This document shows, in pieces, positions 11,783-21,879 of a DNA stretch of 64,000 bases. The DNA is from Harmonia axyridis. Lineage: Eukaryota; Arthropoda; Insecta; Coleoptera; Coccinellidae. The stretch is from contig NC_059502.1 of assembly GCF_914767665.1 (NCBI RefSeq), positions 46,908,753 through 46,972,752 of the forward strand. Reading direction: 5' to 3'. The position numbers and the translations under genes are program-made. Below the pieces are notes generated by a model, which saw only the letters and a list, made by a program, of their open reading frames with translations, was not told the DNA's origin and made no database searches. Position 1 is the first letter of the stretch, and every line of letters starts with the position of its first letter.

Positions 11783-11804
11783 TATTATTATTATTATTAT
11801 TATT
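11783..11804. repeat. (TTA)n microsatellite at LINE 5' junction
   Basis: About seven TTA units between R4-2 and the resumed Gypsy-A LTR (TGTACATTCAATTG). The 3' LTR of Gypsy-A has no such run at this place. Confidence 0.9.
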
Positions 11805-11833
11805 TGTACATTCAATTGAAGTTGGATTGTACA

Positions 11834-13417
11834 GGGTGGGCAAATAAGCGAGGTAAGCGGCTATATCTCAGGATCCACTCATCGTAGAGACTTGCGGTAA
11901 AAAATTTTACCACTAAAGTAAACAAAAGAAAACACTGGAAATTATTTTGAAGTTCATACCTCCACCGCTAGAGGGCGTAATAGCTATCGTCGAGTAGAAA
12001 AATGCATTTTACTCGAAAAATTTTCATATTAAGTTGAAAAAAAAATATCATCACTGTAAACCTTGGAAAATTCTCTATCTGTTTGAATTGTCACTTTCGA
12101 TTTTGCGACATCAAATAAGGGTGGGGGAAAGATAGAAATCTGACTGATTGAAATGTCTGTAACTTCAGTTTGGCTCAACATTTTTGAGCAAATTAAATCT
12201 TATTTGAGAGACAACATCTTGTTGATTGAGGAAAAAATATAGTCATGATGAATTTGATTCAGCTGCTTCCGATAGGGAGCGCTGAGTCAGAAGTTCATTG
12301 TTTTGTTCATTTTTCTCTGAAATTTCAAATGTAATGATAGGATTTTCTTCACAGAAACAAAAATTTCATTGAATTTGCATGAAAAAACTTGAAGGTCGCA
12401 AAGCGATCATTTCAGGCGTTCTGAAGTTATGGCCGAAAGAAGATATTCTTCAACTGATACACTGCGAAAAACCAAATTGAGTCTTCAAGTTCTAACAGAA
12501 ACAGAAATCTCATCAAATTTGTATGAAAAAACCAGAAGGTCGCAAAGCGATAGCTTCAGGGGTTCTCTAGTTATGGACGAAAAAAGATATTCTTCAACTG
12601 ATGCACTGAAAAACTAAATTGTGTCTTCTTTCGGCCATAACTCCAGAACGCCTGAAGCTATCGCTTTGCGACCTTTTGGTTTTTTCATACAAATTTGATG
12701 GGATTTCTGTTTCTGTTAGAACTTGAAGACTCAATTTGGTTTTTCGCAGTGCATCAGTTGAAGAATATCTTCTTTCGGCCATAACTTCAGAACGCCTGAA
12801 ATTATCGCTTTGCGACCTTCAAGTTTTTTCATGCAAATTCAATTAAATTTTTGTTTCTGTTAAGAAAATCCTATCATTACATTTGAAATTTCAGAGAAAA
12901 AGGAACAGAACAATGAACTTCTGACTTAGCGCTCCCTATCGGAAGCAGCTGAATCAAATTCATCATGAGTATATTTTTTTCTTAATCAACAAGATGTTGT
13001 CTTTCAAATAAGATCTAATTTGCTCAAAAATGTTGAGCCAAACTGAAGTTACAGACATTTCAATCAGTCAGATTTCTATATTTCCCCCACCCTTATTTGA
13101 TGTCACAAAATCGAAAGTGACAATTCAAACAGATAGAGAATTTCCCAAGGTTTACAGTGATGATATTTTTTTTCCAACTTAATATGAAAATTGTTCGAGT
13201 AAAATGCATTTTTCTACTCGACGATAGCTATTACGCCCCCTAGCGGTGGAGGTATGAACTTCAAAATAATTTCCAGTGTTTTTTTGTGGAGGTATGAACT
13301 TCAAAATAATTTCCAGTGTTTTTTTTTGTTTACTTTAGTGGTAAAATTTTTTACCGCAAGTCTCTACGATGAGTGGTTCCTGATATATAGCCGCTTACCT
13401 CGCTTATTTGCCCACCC
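11834..13417. mobile_element. Palindromic foldback element, 1.58 kb
   Basis: The left arm 11834-12587 and right arm 12624-13417 are near-complete reverse complements, separated by about 36 bp. The termini are GGGTGGGCAAATAAGC. Gypsy-A LTR flanks meet exactly if the element is removed with a CA duplication (11832-11833 and 13418-13419). The inner part of the left arm holds a diverged internal duplication (12400-12480 and 12540-12600). The right arm has a 40-bp tandem duplication (13246-13325). No coding potential is evident, so it is a non-autonomous foldback/MITE-like unit whose transcript would fold into a long hairpin. Confidence 0.82.
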
Positions 13418-13498
13418 CATAGTGTGAATAAACAATAGTTAAGTTCCGGCGGCCTTTTTATATAAACCCCTAGACAACGATATAAAAACCCTACATTT

Positions 13499-13516
13499 TG
13501 GGGGCTCGTCCGGGAT
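13499..13516 (+). other. Gypsy-A primer binding site, tRNA-Pro type
   Basis: TGGGGGCTCGTCCGGGAT lies 3 bp after the LTR end. It is the 18-nt sequence complementary to tRNA-Pro 3' ends, the same site used by some vertebrate retroviruses. Confidence 0.9.
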
Positions 13517-13665
13517 AAAAGCGAAAAATCCTCACATCGTCCGGAATAAAAGTGAAAAAACCCGTACATCGTCCGGGATAGAAGAAAAAAAACCTCTACA
13601 TCGACGGGATAAAAGTGAAAAACCCCTACATCATCCGAGATAGAAGAAGAAACCACACATTTTGA
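13507..13665 (+). repeat. Leader array of partial PBS-like units
   Basis: Five units of about 35-38 bp, each with a CGTCCGGGAT-like core followed by an A/G-rich stretch and a CCCCTACA-like end. The cores drift (CGTCCGGAAT, CGACGGGAT, CATCCGAGAT). Confidence 0.75.
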
Positions 13666-13896
13666 AGAATTATTTGGGAAAGACATCAATATCTACGTAG
13701 AAGTGAATTCATGTGTCCAGAATTTGCGAAGAGGAAAAATTGCCAGAGAGTCAATCAACGATTGGGAATACGGAAGAAGCCAGTACCAGAGGTGTAGACG
13801 AGAGTGTTTCGATCCAGTAGACGAAAGGACCGAAACGAGATCAATTTTCCGCAGTAATCAGAGGATGAATGGTAAAATTGTATGCAGACTTTCAAG

Positions 13897-14287
13897 TGTT
13901 GGAGAAACAAACCTAGATTTTCATAATACGCATTAAATCATATGGTATCAGGAATCTAGTTCGTTATCCCCCCCTCATCAAAAAGACAATTAGTCAATCA
14001 TGAAAGACAATCGCTATAATATACATGTATCGCCGCTTATATTTTTCTGCTTTTGTTTCCGCTTCTGCTTTACTTTTGTAATTTCGCTAATTTTGTGAAA
14101 GTGCTGTGCTGCTGTGCACAATAGGACTTCAACTCTGAGTTACTATAGACTTGAGGAAGAATCAAATCACCCTCTATCGCCCTTGAATATTTGGAACTAC
14201 ACCATCCAAGTAAGACTTCTGATACCATCGCTTTTCAAATACAGTCCACTTTATCTCTCAGCTTAAGAGCTATCGTTTTCGCCAACA
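13897..14287 (+). repeat. BEL-1 5' LTR
   Basis: 391 bp, TGTTGG to CCAACA, with a TATAAT-like AT-rich site near 14015 that could serve as core promoter. The leader 14288-14708 follows. Confidence 0.82.
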
Positions 14288-14708
14288 TTTTGATCCTTCT
14301 GTAGCCGCATATAAGCCATATAATTAAAATTCAAAATTTTCATTTGTTTCAAATTGATCGCATATGCGTAAAGATCGCCAATCAATCGTCGTCAATGGTC
14401 GAACAGTAACCGCTTTCAATAGAAGCTCGTCATATTTTCAATTTATTTGATGCAATTATTATATTTCTAAGTGATATATATTTCAGTTTATCCTTTTCTC
14501 AATACAAGTGCAGTAATTGAAATCGAACATCTGCTCCGCCATATTAATAAGTTCTTCAGCATTTCAAAACAGTGTGACCTTGAACCTGAAAATTCATCTC
14601 GCGCATTAACGCATGTCTGTTGCATAGAAGTCAGCTGCAAGAGTTCATTGACCTTTTATTTTTCCGATCAGCTGATTTCACGGTAATTCGTCTGAATAAC
14701 AGAGCGCG

Positions 14709-16139
14709 ATGGATAAATTAAAGAAATCCAAAACATTTCGAAATAATTCGATCACCGATATGAAGGCGCTTCATATTCTAGCCCAGAAGGCTAAAACTGA
14801 TAGAACTCAACACGTCTCATTCAAGGTGCGCTATCAAGATATACAGACGATTCACGATGAATTTTTTGATCAACACAACAAGGTAATTTCCGCGCTTTTG
14901 ACTGATCCTGAGTCCGATTTGAAACCGGAAAATTTGATTCGAGAGAGTTTTCTTTCTGATTACTACGATGTGAAAACATGCTTTACCGAATTATTTGACG
15001 AATACGTAAGTTCGCCATCAGGACCAAGTCATAATAGTACAATGTTAGGTCCACCCTCTAATCATGGAAATGTTCGACTGCCTAAAATATCATTAATGAA
15101 ATTCAGTGGTGATTACAAAGATTTCACATCTTTTCGAGATCAGTTTGATGCACTTGTGCACAACAATCCATCCTTAACTCCAATAGAAAAATTCACTTAC
15201 TTGGTTAGTTCTGTTCAGGGCTCTGCACTTTCTTTAGTTAAAACGTTACCTTTAACATCGCCTAATTACGTCATCGCCTATAAAAGTATTGTTGAACGTT
15301 TTTCCAATCGCCGCTTACAATCTCAGAGTCTGTGGACCGAAATAGAGAACGCTCCTAAGACCACAGTTCCTTCTGCGGAATCTTATAGGAAATTGATAGA
15401 TACCTTCACTGAAAACGTTGCTGCTTTAAACAACCTCAAATTTCCAACTGACTCTTGGGATTTTATTTTAGTCATGATGATTATAAAACGCCTTGACAAA
15501 AATACGCTTACACGTTTTGAAATGGAGCATCAATCCACCGAAGTTCCAGCATTCAGTGAAGTAATTGATTTCATTAATAGACATTGTCTTGTTTTAGAAA
15601 CGCTGGGATCTTCAACTCCGCCAACAATTAATGATAAACCAAATACAATGCGAAAATCTGCTTCATTTATACGTCCCGCTTCATCTCGTACTACTGCATT
15701 GTTTGTCAATAAATCGCCCGCCGCTACTTGTATTTTTTGCCAAGCAAATCATTCGCTCTATACTTGCTCTACGTTCGCTAATAAGCCTGTTTCTGATCGC
15801 TATCATTTTTGTAAAGAAAACAAGCTATGTTTCAATTGTTTAAGTTCCGCTCATGATTTACGATCTTGCAGATCCTGCCATACATGTAAAGTATGTAAGT
15901 CAAAATTTCATCACACGCTTCTCCATGATAACACTAAACTTCGCTCTGCTAATGCTTTAAGTTCTTCACCATCTGCAATATCCGCTATGTCAAATGATCA
16001 AGAATCATTTCGATCGCAAACTAACTCAAATCGCCCTGATAATGATTCGACCTTCGTTGGTGCTGGAGTCATGGCACTTCCCAGTCATGTTCTTTTGTCT
16101 ACTGCTTATGTTGATGTTTGTGATGGCCGCGGTGCTTAA
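14709..16139 (+). CDS. gag: BEL/Pao Gag polyprotein N-terminal part
   Basis: 476 residues from the first ATG after the leader (MDKLKKSKTF). A helical N-terminus is followed by the retroelement capsid-like region (LPKISLMKFSGDYKDFTSFR at about 125-145, then GSALSLVKTLP) found in BEL Gag. Cys/His clusters follow: CIFCQANHSLYTC (about 340), CFNCLSSAHDLRSC and CKVCKSKFHHTLLH. Gag packages element RNA into cytoplasmic particles. A TAA at 16137-16139 closes it, yet the same frame continues at once into protease. Most BEL elements encode Gag-Pol as a single ORF, so this stop is either a fresh nonsense mutation or a readthrough site. Confidence 0.88.
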   Translation: MDKLKKSKTFRNNSITDMKALHILAQKAKTDRTQHVSFKVRYQDIQTIHDEFFDQHNKVISALLTDPESDLKPENLIRESFLSDYYDVKTCFTELFDEYVSSPSGPSHNSTMLGPPSNHGNVRLPKISLMKFSGDYKDFTSFRDQFDALVHNNPSLTPIEKFTYLVSSVQGSALSLVKTLPLTSPNYVIAYKSIVERFSNRRLQSQSLWTEIENAPKTTVPSAESYRKLIDTFTENVAALNNLKFPTDSWDFILVMMIIKRLDKNTLTRFEMEHQSTEVPAFSEVIDFINRHCLVLETLGSSTPPTINDKPNTMRKSASFIRPASSRTTALFVNKSPAATCIFCQANHSLYTCSTFANKPVSDRYHFCKENKLCFNCLSSAHDLRSCRSCHTCKVCKSKFHHTLLHDNTKLRSANALSSSPSAISAMSNDQESFRSQTNSNRPDNDSTFVGAGVMALPSHVLLSTAYVDVCDGRGA

Positions 16140-19100
16140 CAATCTCTTAGATGTTTAATAGATTCGGGTAGTATGACTTGTTTCATCACGGAAAAGGCAG
16201 TAAGACGTCTGAACTTGCGTAAAGTTCCTAATTCTGTTGAGGTCAGATTGAGTGGTGGATCAGTGTCACTATCATTGAAACCAGTAATGTCAAATAATCC
16301 GATTTTATTTACTGATGCTGTAGTTACTGATAAAATTTGTGAAAATTTACCTGTACATCCAGTTTGTACTAATTCATGGAATCATATTCGTAATTTACCC
16401 CTAGCTGATCCATCATTTCATCGTCCCGGTGCCATAGATTTGCTCCTGGGAGCAGAAGTCTTTTCTCGAATTATTTTGTCGGACTGCATTACCGCTAATG
16501 ATAATCAACCCGTGGCTATAAATACTGTATTCGGTTATATTTTACTTGGTAAAACCAATAATAGTTTTCCGCGTCCTGTTTCATCTTTTTTCATAAATTC
16601 ACTCGAAAATGTGCACGACTGTGACATACAAAAATTTTGGGAAGCGGAAAATGTCCCCGAGGTCGAACATTTTAGTCAGGAAGAAGTTGATTGTGAAAGA
16701 CATTTTCTTGAAACGGTATCTCGCGCCGATGACGGAAAATTTGTTGTCTCTTTGCCTTTCTTTGATAATTCAACGCCACAGTTCATGAATATGCGTGATT
16801 TCGCTTTATCTCGATTTTACTCTCTTGAACGTCGTCTATTAAAGAATCCGCAGTTGCATATACAATACAAAGAATTTATGATGGATTATCTTAAATCACA
16901 CCATATGGAAGTTATTCCTGCCGATGAAATACGGTCGAATTCGTACTATTTAGTTCATCATTGCGTACTAAAACCTAAAAGCATCTCAACCAAATTGCGA
17001 GTTGTTTTTAACGGATCTTATAAATTTAACTCTCAAAAAACCCTTAACGATCATCTAATGACAGGTCCAAAATTGCAACCCGATATTTCCAAAATAATAA
17101 CTAGTTTTCGTCTTTTTCCATTTGTTATATGCTGTGATATACGCCAAATGTATCGTATGATTTGGGTGGACTCTGGTCATTGTGATTTTCAGAGAATTCT
17201 CTTTCGCTTTTCACCGAATGATGAAGTACAAGACTTTCGTTTGAAAACCGTCACTTATGGACTACGATCGAGCCCATATTTAGCACTTCGCGTTTTGCGC
17301 AAACTCGCAGAAGATGAAAGATCGAATCATCCACATGCCGCCGAAATTATTTCAAATAATTCCTATATCGATGATTTTATATTTAGTGCACCCACCATTG
17401 AAGACGCTCGCATACTGCGCGATGATTTAATTTCTTTGTTAGAGAAAGCTGGGTTTCTATTGCGTAAGTTTTGTAGTAATGAACCATCACTTCTGAATGA
17501 TTTACCAGCATCGCATTTGTCTGTTGACTCACTATCATTCGACAATGGGTCACAACCATTTTCATTAAAAGTTTTGGGATTGAATTGGAATCCCAGCAGT
17601 GATTACTTTAGTTTTTTCTGCAAACCCATTGATGACTCATCATGTATGAAAAGGATTATGCTCTCTGAGTTAGCAAAAGTGTATGATCCCCTCGGATTTG
17701 TTGCACCTACGATTTTTCTTGCAAAAAACCTAATCCAACAACCTTGGATATCAAAAATTGATTGGGATGAAACGCCGCCCCCTGACATTATTCGTGTCTG
17801 GCGACAATATAAATCAGAACTACCGTTACTCTCCGAGTTGAAAATTCCACGCCTTATTATTCCAACTGAGATCTCCGGTTACGAGATCCATGGGTTTTGT
17901 GACGCTAGTGAGAAGGGATACGCATGCGTCATTTATTTGAGGGCGCTGAATGATTTTTCGATTTCTACTCATTTTTTATGTGCAAAATCTAAACTTGCGC
18001 CTTTAAAGAAAATAACTATTCCTCGCCTCGAACTTTGCGCTGCCGTCTTATTGAGCAAATTGATGAAATATACTGTCAAAATTTTGGAACCAACCATACA
18101 TATAAAGAAAGTGGTCTCTTGGTCAGATTCGCAAATCGTGCTTCATTGGCTAAACGGCGAATCTACTCGTTGGAAACCGTTCGTGGCCAATCGTGTTTTG
18201 TTTGTACAAACAAATTTACCACAAACTTCATGGTATTATATTAATACAGAAAATAATCCCGCAGACATCGCTTCCCGAGGTGTACTACCTTCTCGTCTTC
18301 TCTCTGTAAGTTGGTGGTTTACCGGTCCACCACTGTTGCAAGAACGCGAGATATCAAGTTTCATTCCGACCTCTTCCTTTTCATATCCAGTGGAGGAGCA
18401 GCGTAAATTAGTTCTGTTAAGCGTTCCCAATGATGAAAATTTAGTTGACAATTTGCTAGAAAGATTCTCGTCATTCAATACCTTGTTACGTGTTACAACG
18501 TATGTTTTGCGATTTATAAATAATGTAAGGAATCGGACCGTCAAATTTATTGATAGTCTGTCATCCAGTGAGATGTATTCCGCTCTTTTGTTGCTTGTCA
18601 AGTTCACCCAACATAAGTACTTTGCTCAGGAATATGAAGGCAAAAGGTTTTCGTTTCCTTTTCGAAAATTGCACGCATTCATTGATTCTGAGGGAGTTTT
18701 ACGAGTGGTAGGACGAATCAAACACGCTCATCTGCCACATGACGCGAAGTTTCCGATGCTCCTACCGCGTCAGAGCCGCTTAACTTTTTTGATCATAGAT
18801 CATTACCATAAAGTCTATTTGCATGCTAGGTGCCGCACCACCCAATACTTGATCTCACAAAAATTCTGGATTCTAGCTAGCAAACGCGCCATCAATTCAG
18901 TAATTTCAAAATGCGTTCGTTGCTGGAAAATTGCTCCTAAACCTTATCAACCCCCTATGGCTTCACTACCTGAAAATCGAGTTACGCAAGCTAAACCATT
19001 TCTTAATTCTGCAGTTGATTTCGGAGGTCCTTATTACATAACTTTGACCCGTCATCGTGGCGTCAAAGCTTGCAAAGCTTATATATGTGTTTTTGTATGC

Positions 19101-19880
19101 CTTGTTACAAACGCTGTGCATTTAGAGCTGGCTAGCGATCTATCGTCGGAGACGTTTCTTTCTGCCTTGCAGCGTTTCATTGCAAGAAGAGGAAGAATTC
19201 AGACAATTTTTTGTGACAACGCCACTAACTTCGTCGGAGCGAGTGAACAATTAAAGCTGATGCAAACTGCAGCTCAACAAGAATTCATCAATTTTAAGTT
19301 TTCACCACCCTCTGGTCCCCATTTCAACGGACTAGCAGAGGCAGGTATCAAATCCGTGAAACTCCATTTAACGAAAGTAATTGGCGATCAAGTGCTTTCG
19401 TACGAAGAATTCAACACCATTTTGACGTTGGTCGAATCCAGTTTGAATTCGCGTCCGCTGACACCGCTGTCCTCAGACATTGAAAGTGTTGATATTTTGA
19501 CGCCCGGACACTTTCTCATGATGGAACCGCCATCTGCAGTTCCCACTCCAAAGTTTTCTGAAATACCTATAAACCGTTTATCGAGATGGCAACTTCTACA
19601 ACGCATTCATCAAGATTTTTGGCGTCGTTGGCGTCAAGAGTATTTACATACGCTTCAACAGCGTTCCAAGTGGCTAGACCCACTTTCACCCCCTAAAATT
19701 GGCACAATGGTCTTAATAAAAGACGATAATTTTCCACCAGGCAAATGGAATTTAGGAAGAATCCTTGATTTGCACCCTGGTGACGATAAAGTTGCTCGCG
19801 TCGCCACCATTAAAACCTCTACAGGTTTACTAAAGCGCCCGCTTGTAAAACTTTGCCCACTTCCCAGTGAGCCATCTTAG
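16140..19880 (+). CDS. pol: BEL/Pao Pol: protease, RT, RNase H, integrase
   Basis: In frame with Gag across one TAA. It opens with the aspartic protease site LIDSGS (16155-16175), before the first ATG at 16173, so Pol relies on the Gag reading frame. RT follows with FNGSYKF, a YIDDF catalytic box (about 17363) and KVLGLNWNP. RNase H has GFCDASEKGYACV and SWSDSQIVLHWL. The HHCC integrase finger is DHYHKVYLHARC with CVRCWK. The integrase core shows Asp in VDFGGPY, Asp in FCDNATNF and Glu in LAEAGIKS. The C-terminus has KWNLGRILDLHPGDD and ends PLVKLCPL. Length (about 1,247 codons) and motifs are complete, with no other stop or frameshift seen. Confidence 0.92.
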   Translation, partial: QSLRCLIDSGSMTCFITEKAVRRLNLRKVPNSVEVRLSGGSVSLSLKPVMSNNPILFTDAVVTDKICENLPVHPVCTNSWNHIRNLPLADPSFHRPGAIDLLLGAEVFSRIILSDCITANDNQPVAINTVFGYILLGKTNNSFPRPVSSFFINSLENVHDCDIQKFWEAENVPEVEHFSQEEVDCERHFLETVSRADDGKFVVSLPFFDNSTPQFMNMRDFALSRFYSLERRLLKNPQLHIQYKEFMMDYLKSHHMEVIPADEIRSNSYYLVHHCVLKPKSISTKLRVVFNGSYKFNSQKTLNDHLMTGPKLQPDISKIITSFRLFPFVICCDIRQMYRMIWVDSGHCDFQRILFRFSPNDEVQDFRLKTVTYGLRSSPYLALRVLRKLAEDERSNHPHAAEIISNNSYIDDFIFSAPTIEDARILRDDLISLLEKAGFLLRKFCSNEPSLLNDLPASHLSVDSLSFDNGSQPFSLKVLGLNWNPSSDYFSFFCKPIDDSSCMKRIMLSELAKVYDPLGFVAPTIFLAKNLIQQPWISKIDWDETPPPDIIRVWRQYKSELPLLSELKIPRLIIPTEISGYEIHGFCDASEKGYACVIYLRALNDFSISTHFLCAKSKLAPLKKITIPRLELCAAVLLSKLMKYTVKILEPTIHIKKVVSWSDSQIVLHWLNGESTRWKPFVANRVLFVQTNLPQTSWYYINTENNPADIASRGVLPSRLLSVSWWFTGPPLLQEREISSFIPTSSFSYPVEEQRKLVLLSVPNDENLVDNLLERFSSFNTLLRVTTYVLRFINNVRNRTVKFIDSLSSSEMYSALLLLVKFTQHKYFAQEYEGKRFSFPFRKLHAFIDSEGVLRVVGRIKHAHLPHDAKFPMLLPRQSRLTFLIIDHYHKVYLHARCRTTQYLISQKFWILASKRAINSVISKCVRCWKIAPKPYQPPMASLPENRVTQAKPFLNSAVDFGGPYYITLTRHRGVKACKAYICVFVCLVTNAVHLELASDLSSETFLSALQRFIARRGRIQTIFCDNATNFVGASEQLKLMQTAAQQEFINFKFSPPSGPHFNGLAEAGIKSVKLHLTKVIGDQVLSYEEFNTILTLVESSLNSRPLTPLSSDIESVDILTPGHFLMMEPPSAVPTPKFSEIPINRLSRWQLLQRIHQDFWRRWRQEYLHTLQQRSKWLDPLSPPKIGTMVLIKDDNFPPGKWNLGRILDLHPGDDKVARVATIKTSTGLLKRPLVKLCPLPSEPS

Positions 19881-20039
19881 AAATAGTTGCATCAAATATG
19901 TTATTTTTTTTTTGTTTTTTTTTTTTGCTGAATTTCTTATTTTGTATGAAGTGATTTTCTCTCTTTGCGCATCTGCGATCAACGATCAAATTCTTTGTTT
20001 TTTTTTGTTTTTTTTTCTCTAACTCAAATTTAACTAATT

Positions 20040-20143
20040 TGAATATTTGGAACTACACCATCCAAGTAAGACTTCTGATACCATCGCTTTTCAAATACAG
20101 TCCACTTTATCTCTCAGCTTAAGAGCTATCGTTTTCGCCAACA
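20040..20143 (+). repeat. BEL-1 3' LTR remnant
   Basis: 104 bp identical to 14184-14287. The preceding 150 bp are T-rich and unrelated to the 5' LTR. No polypurine tract is visible. Confidence 0.82.
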
Positions 20144-20477
20144 TCAAGGTAGGACGTTTATCTTTCCAATTTCCATTTTGTGAGGCTTGTTGAAGAAGAC
20201 GACCTGAGAAGAGACTTTATATTTGTTTTTTTTTTAATGTTTTTGTTGAAATTGCATTTAAACATTGTCGATATTTGTAATTATTGATTTGATTTATTTT
20301 GTGAGAATATACAGCCATTTAACGTTCATATTAAATCGAATTTTTTGATAATTTCAAGTTGAGATAGCATAATCGAATTGGTATTGATTTTAGTGTTTTC
20401 TGTTTTAATTTGGCGGTTTTCGTTCATTTGAATTTTCAGTTTTTCATTGAATATTGATTTAGTATTTTTTATTAAAA

Positions 20478-21874
20478 ATGTCAACTTTGGGTGATATAAC
20501 AATAATTGAAAATCAAATATCCAATGCTAAATTATCTGCTGTCAAAGCATTGAATTTTATTTGTTACGGCGATGAAGGCGAACCGCGTAAGGTCCGTAGA
20601 GCGCTACGTAAATTTTCTGGTTTTGGGTGGGACAAAAACTCAGACGAACACTTGACAAAAGTGCGAGACGTTTATAAACAACTTAGACTCCCAGACCTGA
20701 TAACCGTTTCCAATATGCTTGGCTTGGATTATAGTGGAACTGATGACGTAATTATTGATCGTATATGCTCATTCTTAATAAAATTCGAATATGGCTTTGA
20801 ACAAAATGATGAATCGGAGAGAGATGACGAAAATGACGACGAGACGGAAAACACTGACGACGAGAATGAAAACAGTGACGTCGAAAAATATTCTTCAAGA
20901 CATGACAAATTCAATAGACGGAAAATTATGAAAAAACAGAGTTTTTCATTGACTTTTCGAGACGTGGAAGATAGTATCAAGTCGTTTGACGGAAAAGACG
21001 ATTATCCAATATAAAGATGGATCGAGGATTTCGAAGAAATTGCAGAAGTGACGGGATGGAATGACTTGCAAAAGTTGATATTTGCAAAGAAATCTTTGAA
21101 AGGTCTCGCTAAACTATTTATTCAGTCACAAAAAGGTGGAGTTTTGTGAAGAGAAGATAGATTCAAGAGTTTGAAGTCAATGTAAATAGTGCACAAATTC
21201 ATAAAATGTTGATGTTTGGAAAGAAGAAATATGATGAAAATGTTCAAGAATATGTATTGATCATGAGGGAAATAGCTAGTCCAGCTAATATAGAAGATGA
21301 CGTTATCATTAAATACATTATTGATGGGATACAAGACGAATCATCAAATAAAATTATATTATATGGTGCCAGAAACTTTCCAGAATTCAAGGAAAGAGTG
21401 CAACTGTATGAAACTATTTCCAAGAAACAACCTGTACGAGGTATCAAACCTCTCAAGACGAAAGGAGACGATATGAGACATGAGGAAAGAAATGAATTTA
21501 AGAAGGAATATAGAGATGAAACCAGTTATCAAAATAGAAGGTATAAGCAAGAACTTTGTTATAATTGTGGAAGCCACGGTCATAAATCGAAAGACTGTCC
21601 AGACAAAAGTAAAGGCGTGAAATGTTTTAGTTGTAAGAAATTTGGTTATTTATCATCGAACTGTCCTGACAAAATTTCACAACAAACTCATACTTTTACT
21701 AATGTTAACACCATGAATATAATACCGCGAAATGCAATTAAATTGACTCCTGACGAAATCAAATTATCTGCATTATTTGATACCGGCAGTGATATAAGCG
21801 CCATTAGACAGGACGTGTACGAATTATATTTCAGTGACGATTTGCTTTCGAAGGATAAGATCTTAGAGGAATAG
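20478..21874 (+). pseudogene. gag: Gypsy-A Gag-protease, two lesions
   Basis: The ATG at 20478 (MSTLGDITI) opens 178 codons with a long acidic Asp/Glu run, then TAA at 21012-21014. The frame continues as RWIEDFEEIAEVTGW, shifts near 21135 and resumes to 21874. It has NVQEYVLIMREIASP, zinc knuckles CYNCGSHGHKSKDC and CFSCKKFGYLSSNC (His replaced by Tyr in the second), and a protease site LFDTGSDISAI. The protein parallels Gypsy-B Gag (35912-37084) along its length. Gag is the particle and RNA-binding protein. The element keeps gag and protease but no RT. Confidence 0.85.
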
Positions 21875-21879
21875 GATAA

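Larger units (their letters stand above)
8771..11804 (-). mobile_element. R4/Dong-type LINE inside Gypsy-A LTR (R4-2)
   Basis: The 5' end lies near 11782 next to (TTA)n and the 3' end at 8771. It is near full length at the 5' side but has a 1,158-bp internal deletion relative to R4-1. The flanking LTR sequence resumes on both sides. Insertion beside a TAA-type microsatellite agrees with the known target of Dong. Confidence 0.82.
8396..13495 (+). repeat. Gypsy-A 5' LTR, split into three pieces
   Basis: Pieces 8396-8770, 11805-11833 and 13418-13495 align in order with the 3' LTR at 22737-23221. The last ends in CCCTACA, three bases before the primer site. Confidence 0.88.
13897..20143 (+). mobile_element. 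BEL/Pao LTR retrotransposon (BEL-1) in Gypsy-A leader
   Basis: The 5' LTR begins TGTTGG and ends CCAACA. Flanking TCAAG at 13892-13896 and 20144-20148 is a 5-bp target duplication typical of BEL/Pao. The coding region spans 14709-19880 in one frame. The 3' LTR keeps only its last 104 bp, identical to the 5' LTR end, so its first roughly 287 bp and the polypurine tract are gone. The identical LTR remnants and open pol show a young insertion. Confidence 0.9.

Noticed and set aside
12429..12782. Two related 62-codon ORFs on opposite strands
   Set aside because: They are the same sequence read from both arms of the palindrome.
13351..13689. 112-codon minus-strand ORF over the Gypsy-A LTR/leader
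   Set aside because: It lies antisense to the LTR end and PBS array, and its repeated peptide comes from the tandem units.
14184..20143. 104-bp identical direct repeats as complete, very short BEL LTRs
   Set aside because: TGTTGG at 13897 pairs with CCAACA at 14287, and TCAAG flanks 13897 and 20143, so the true LTR is 391 bp and the 3' one is truncated.
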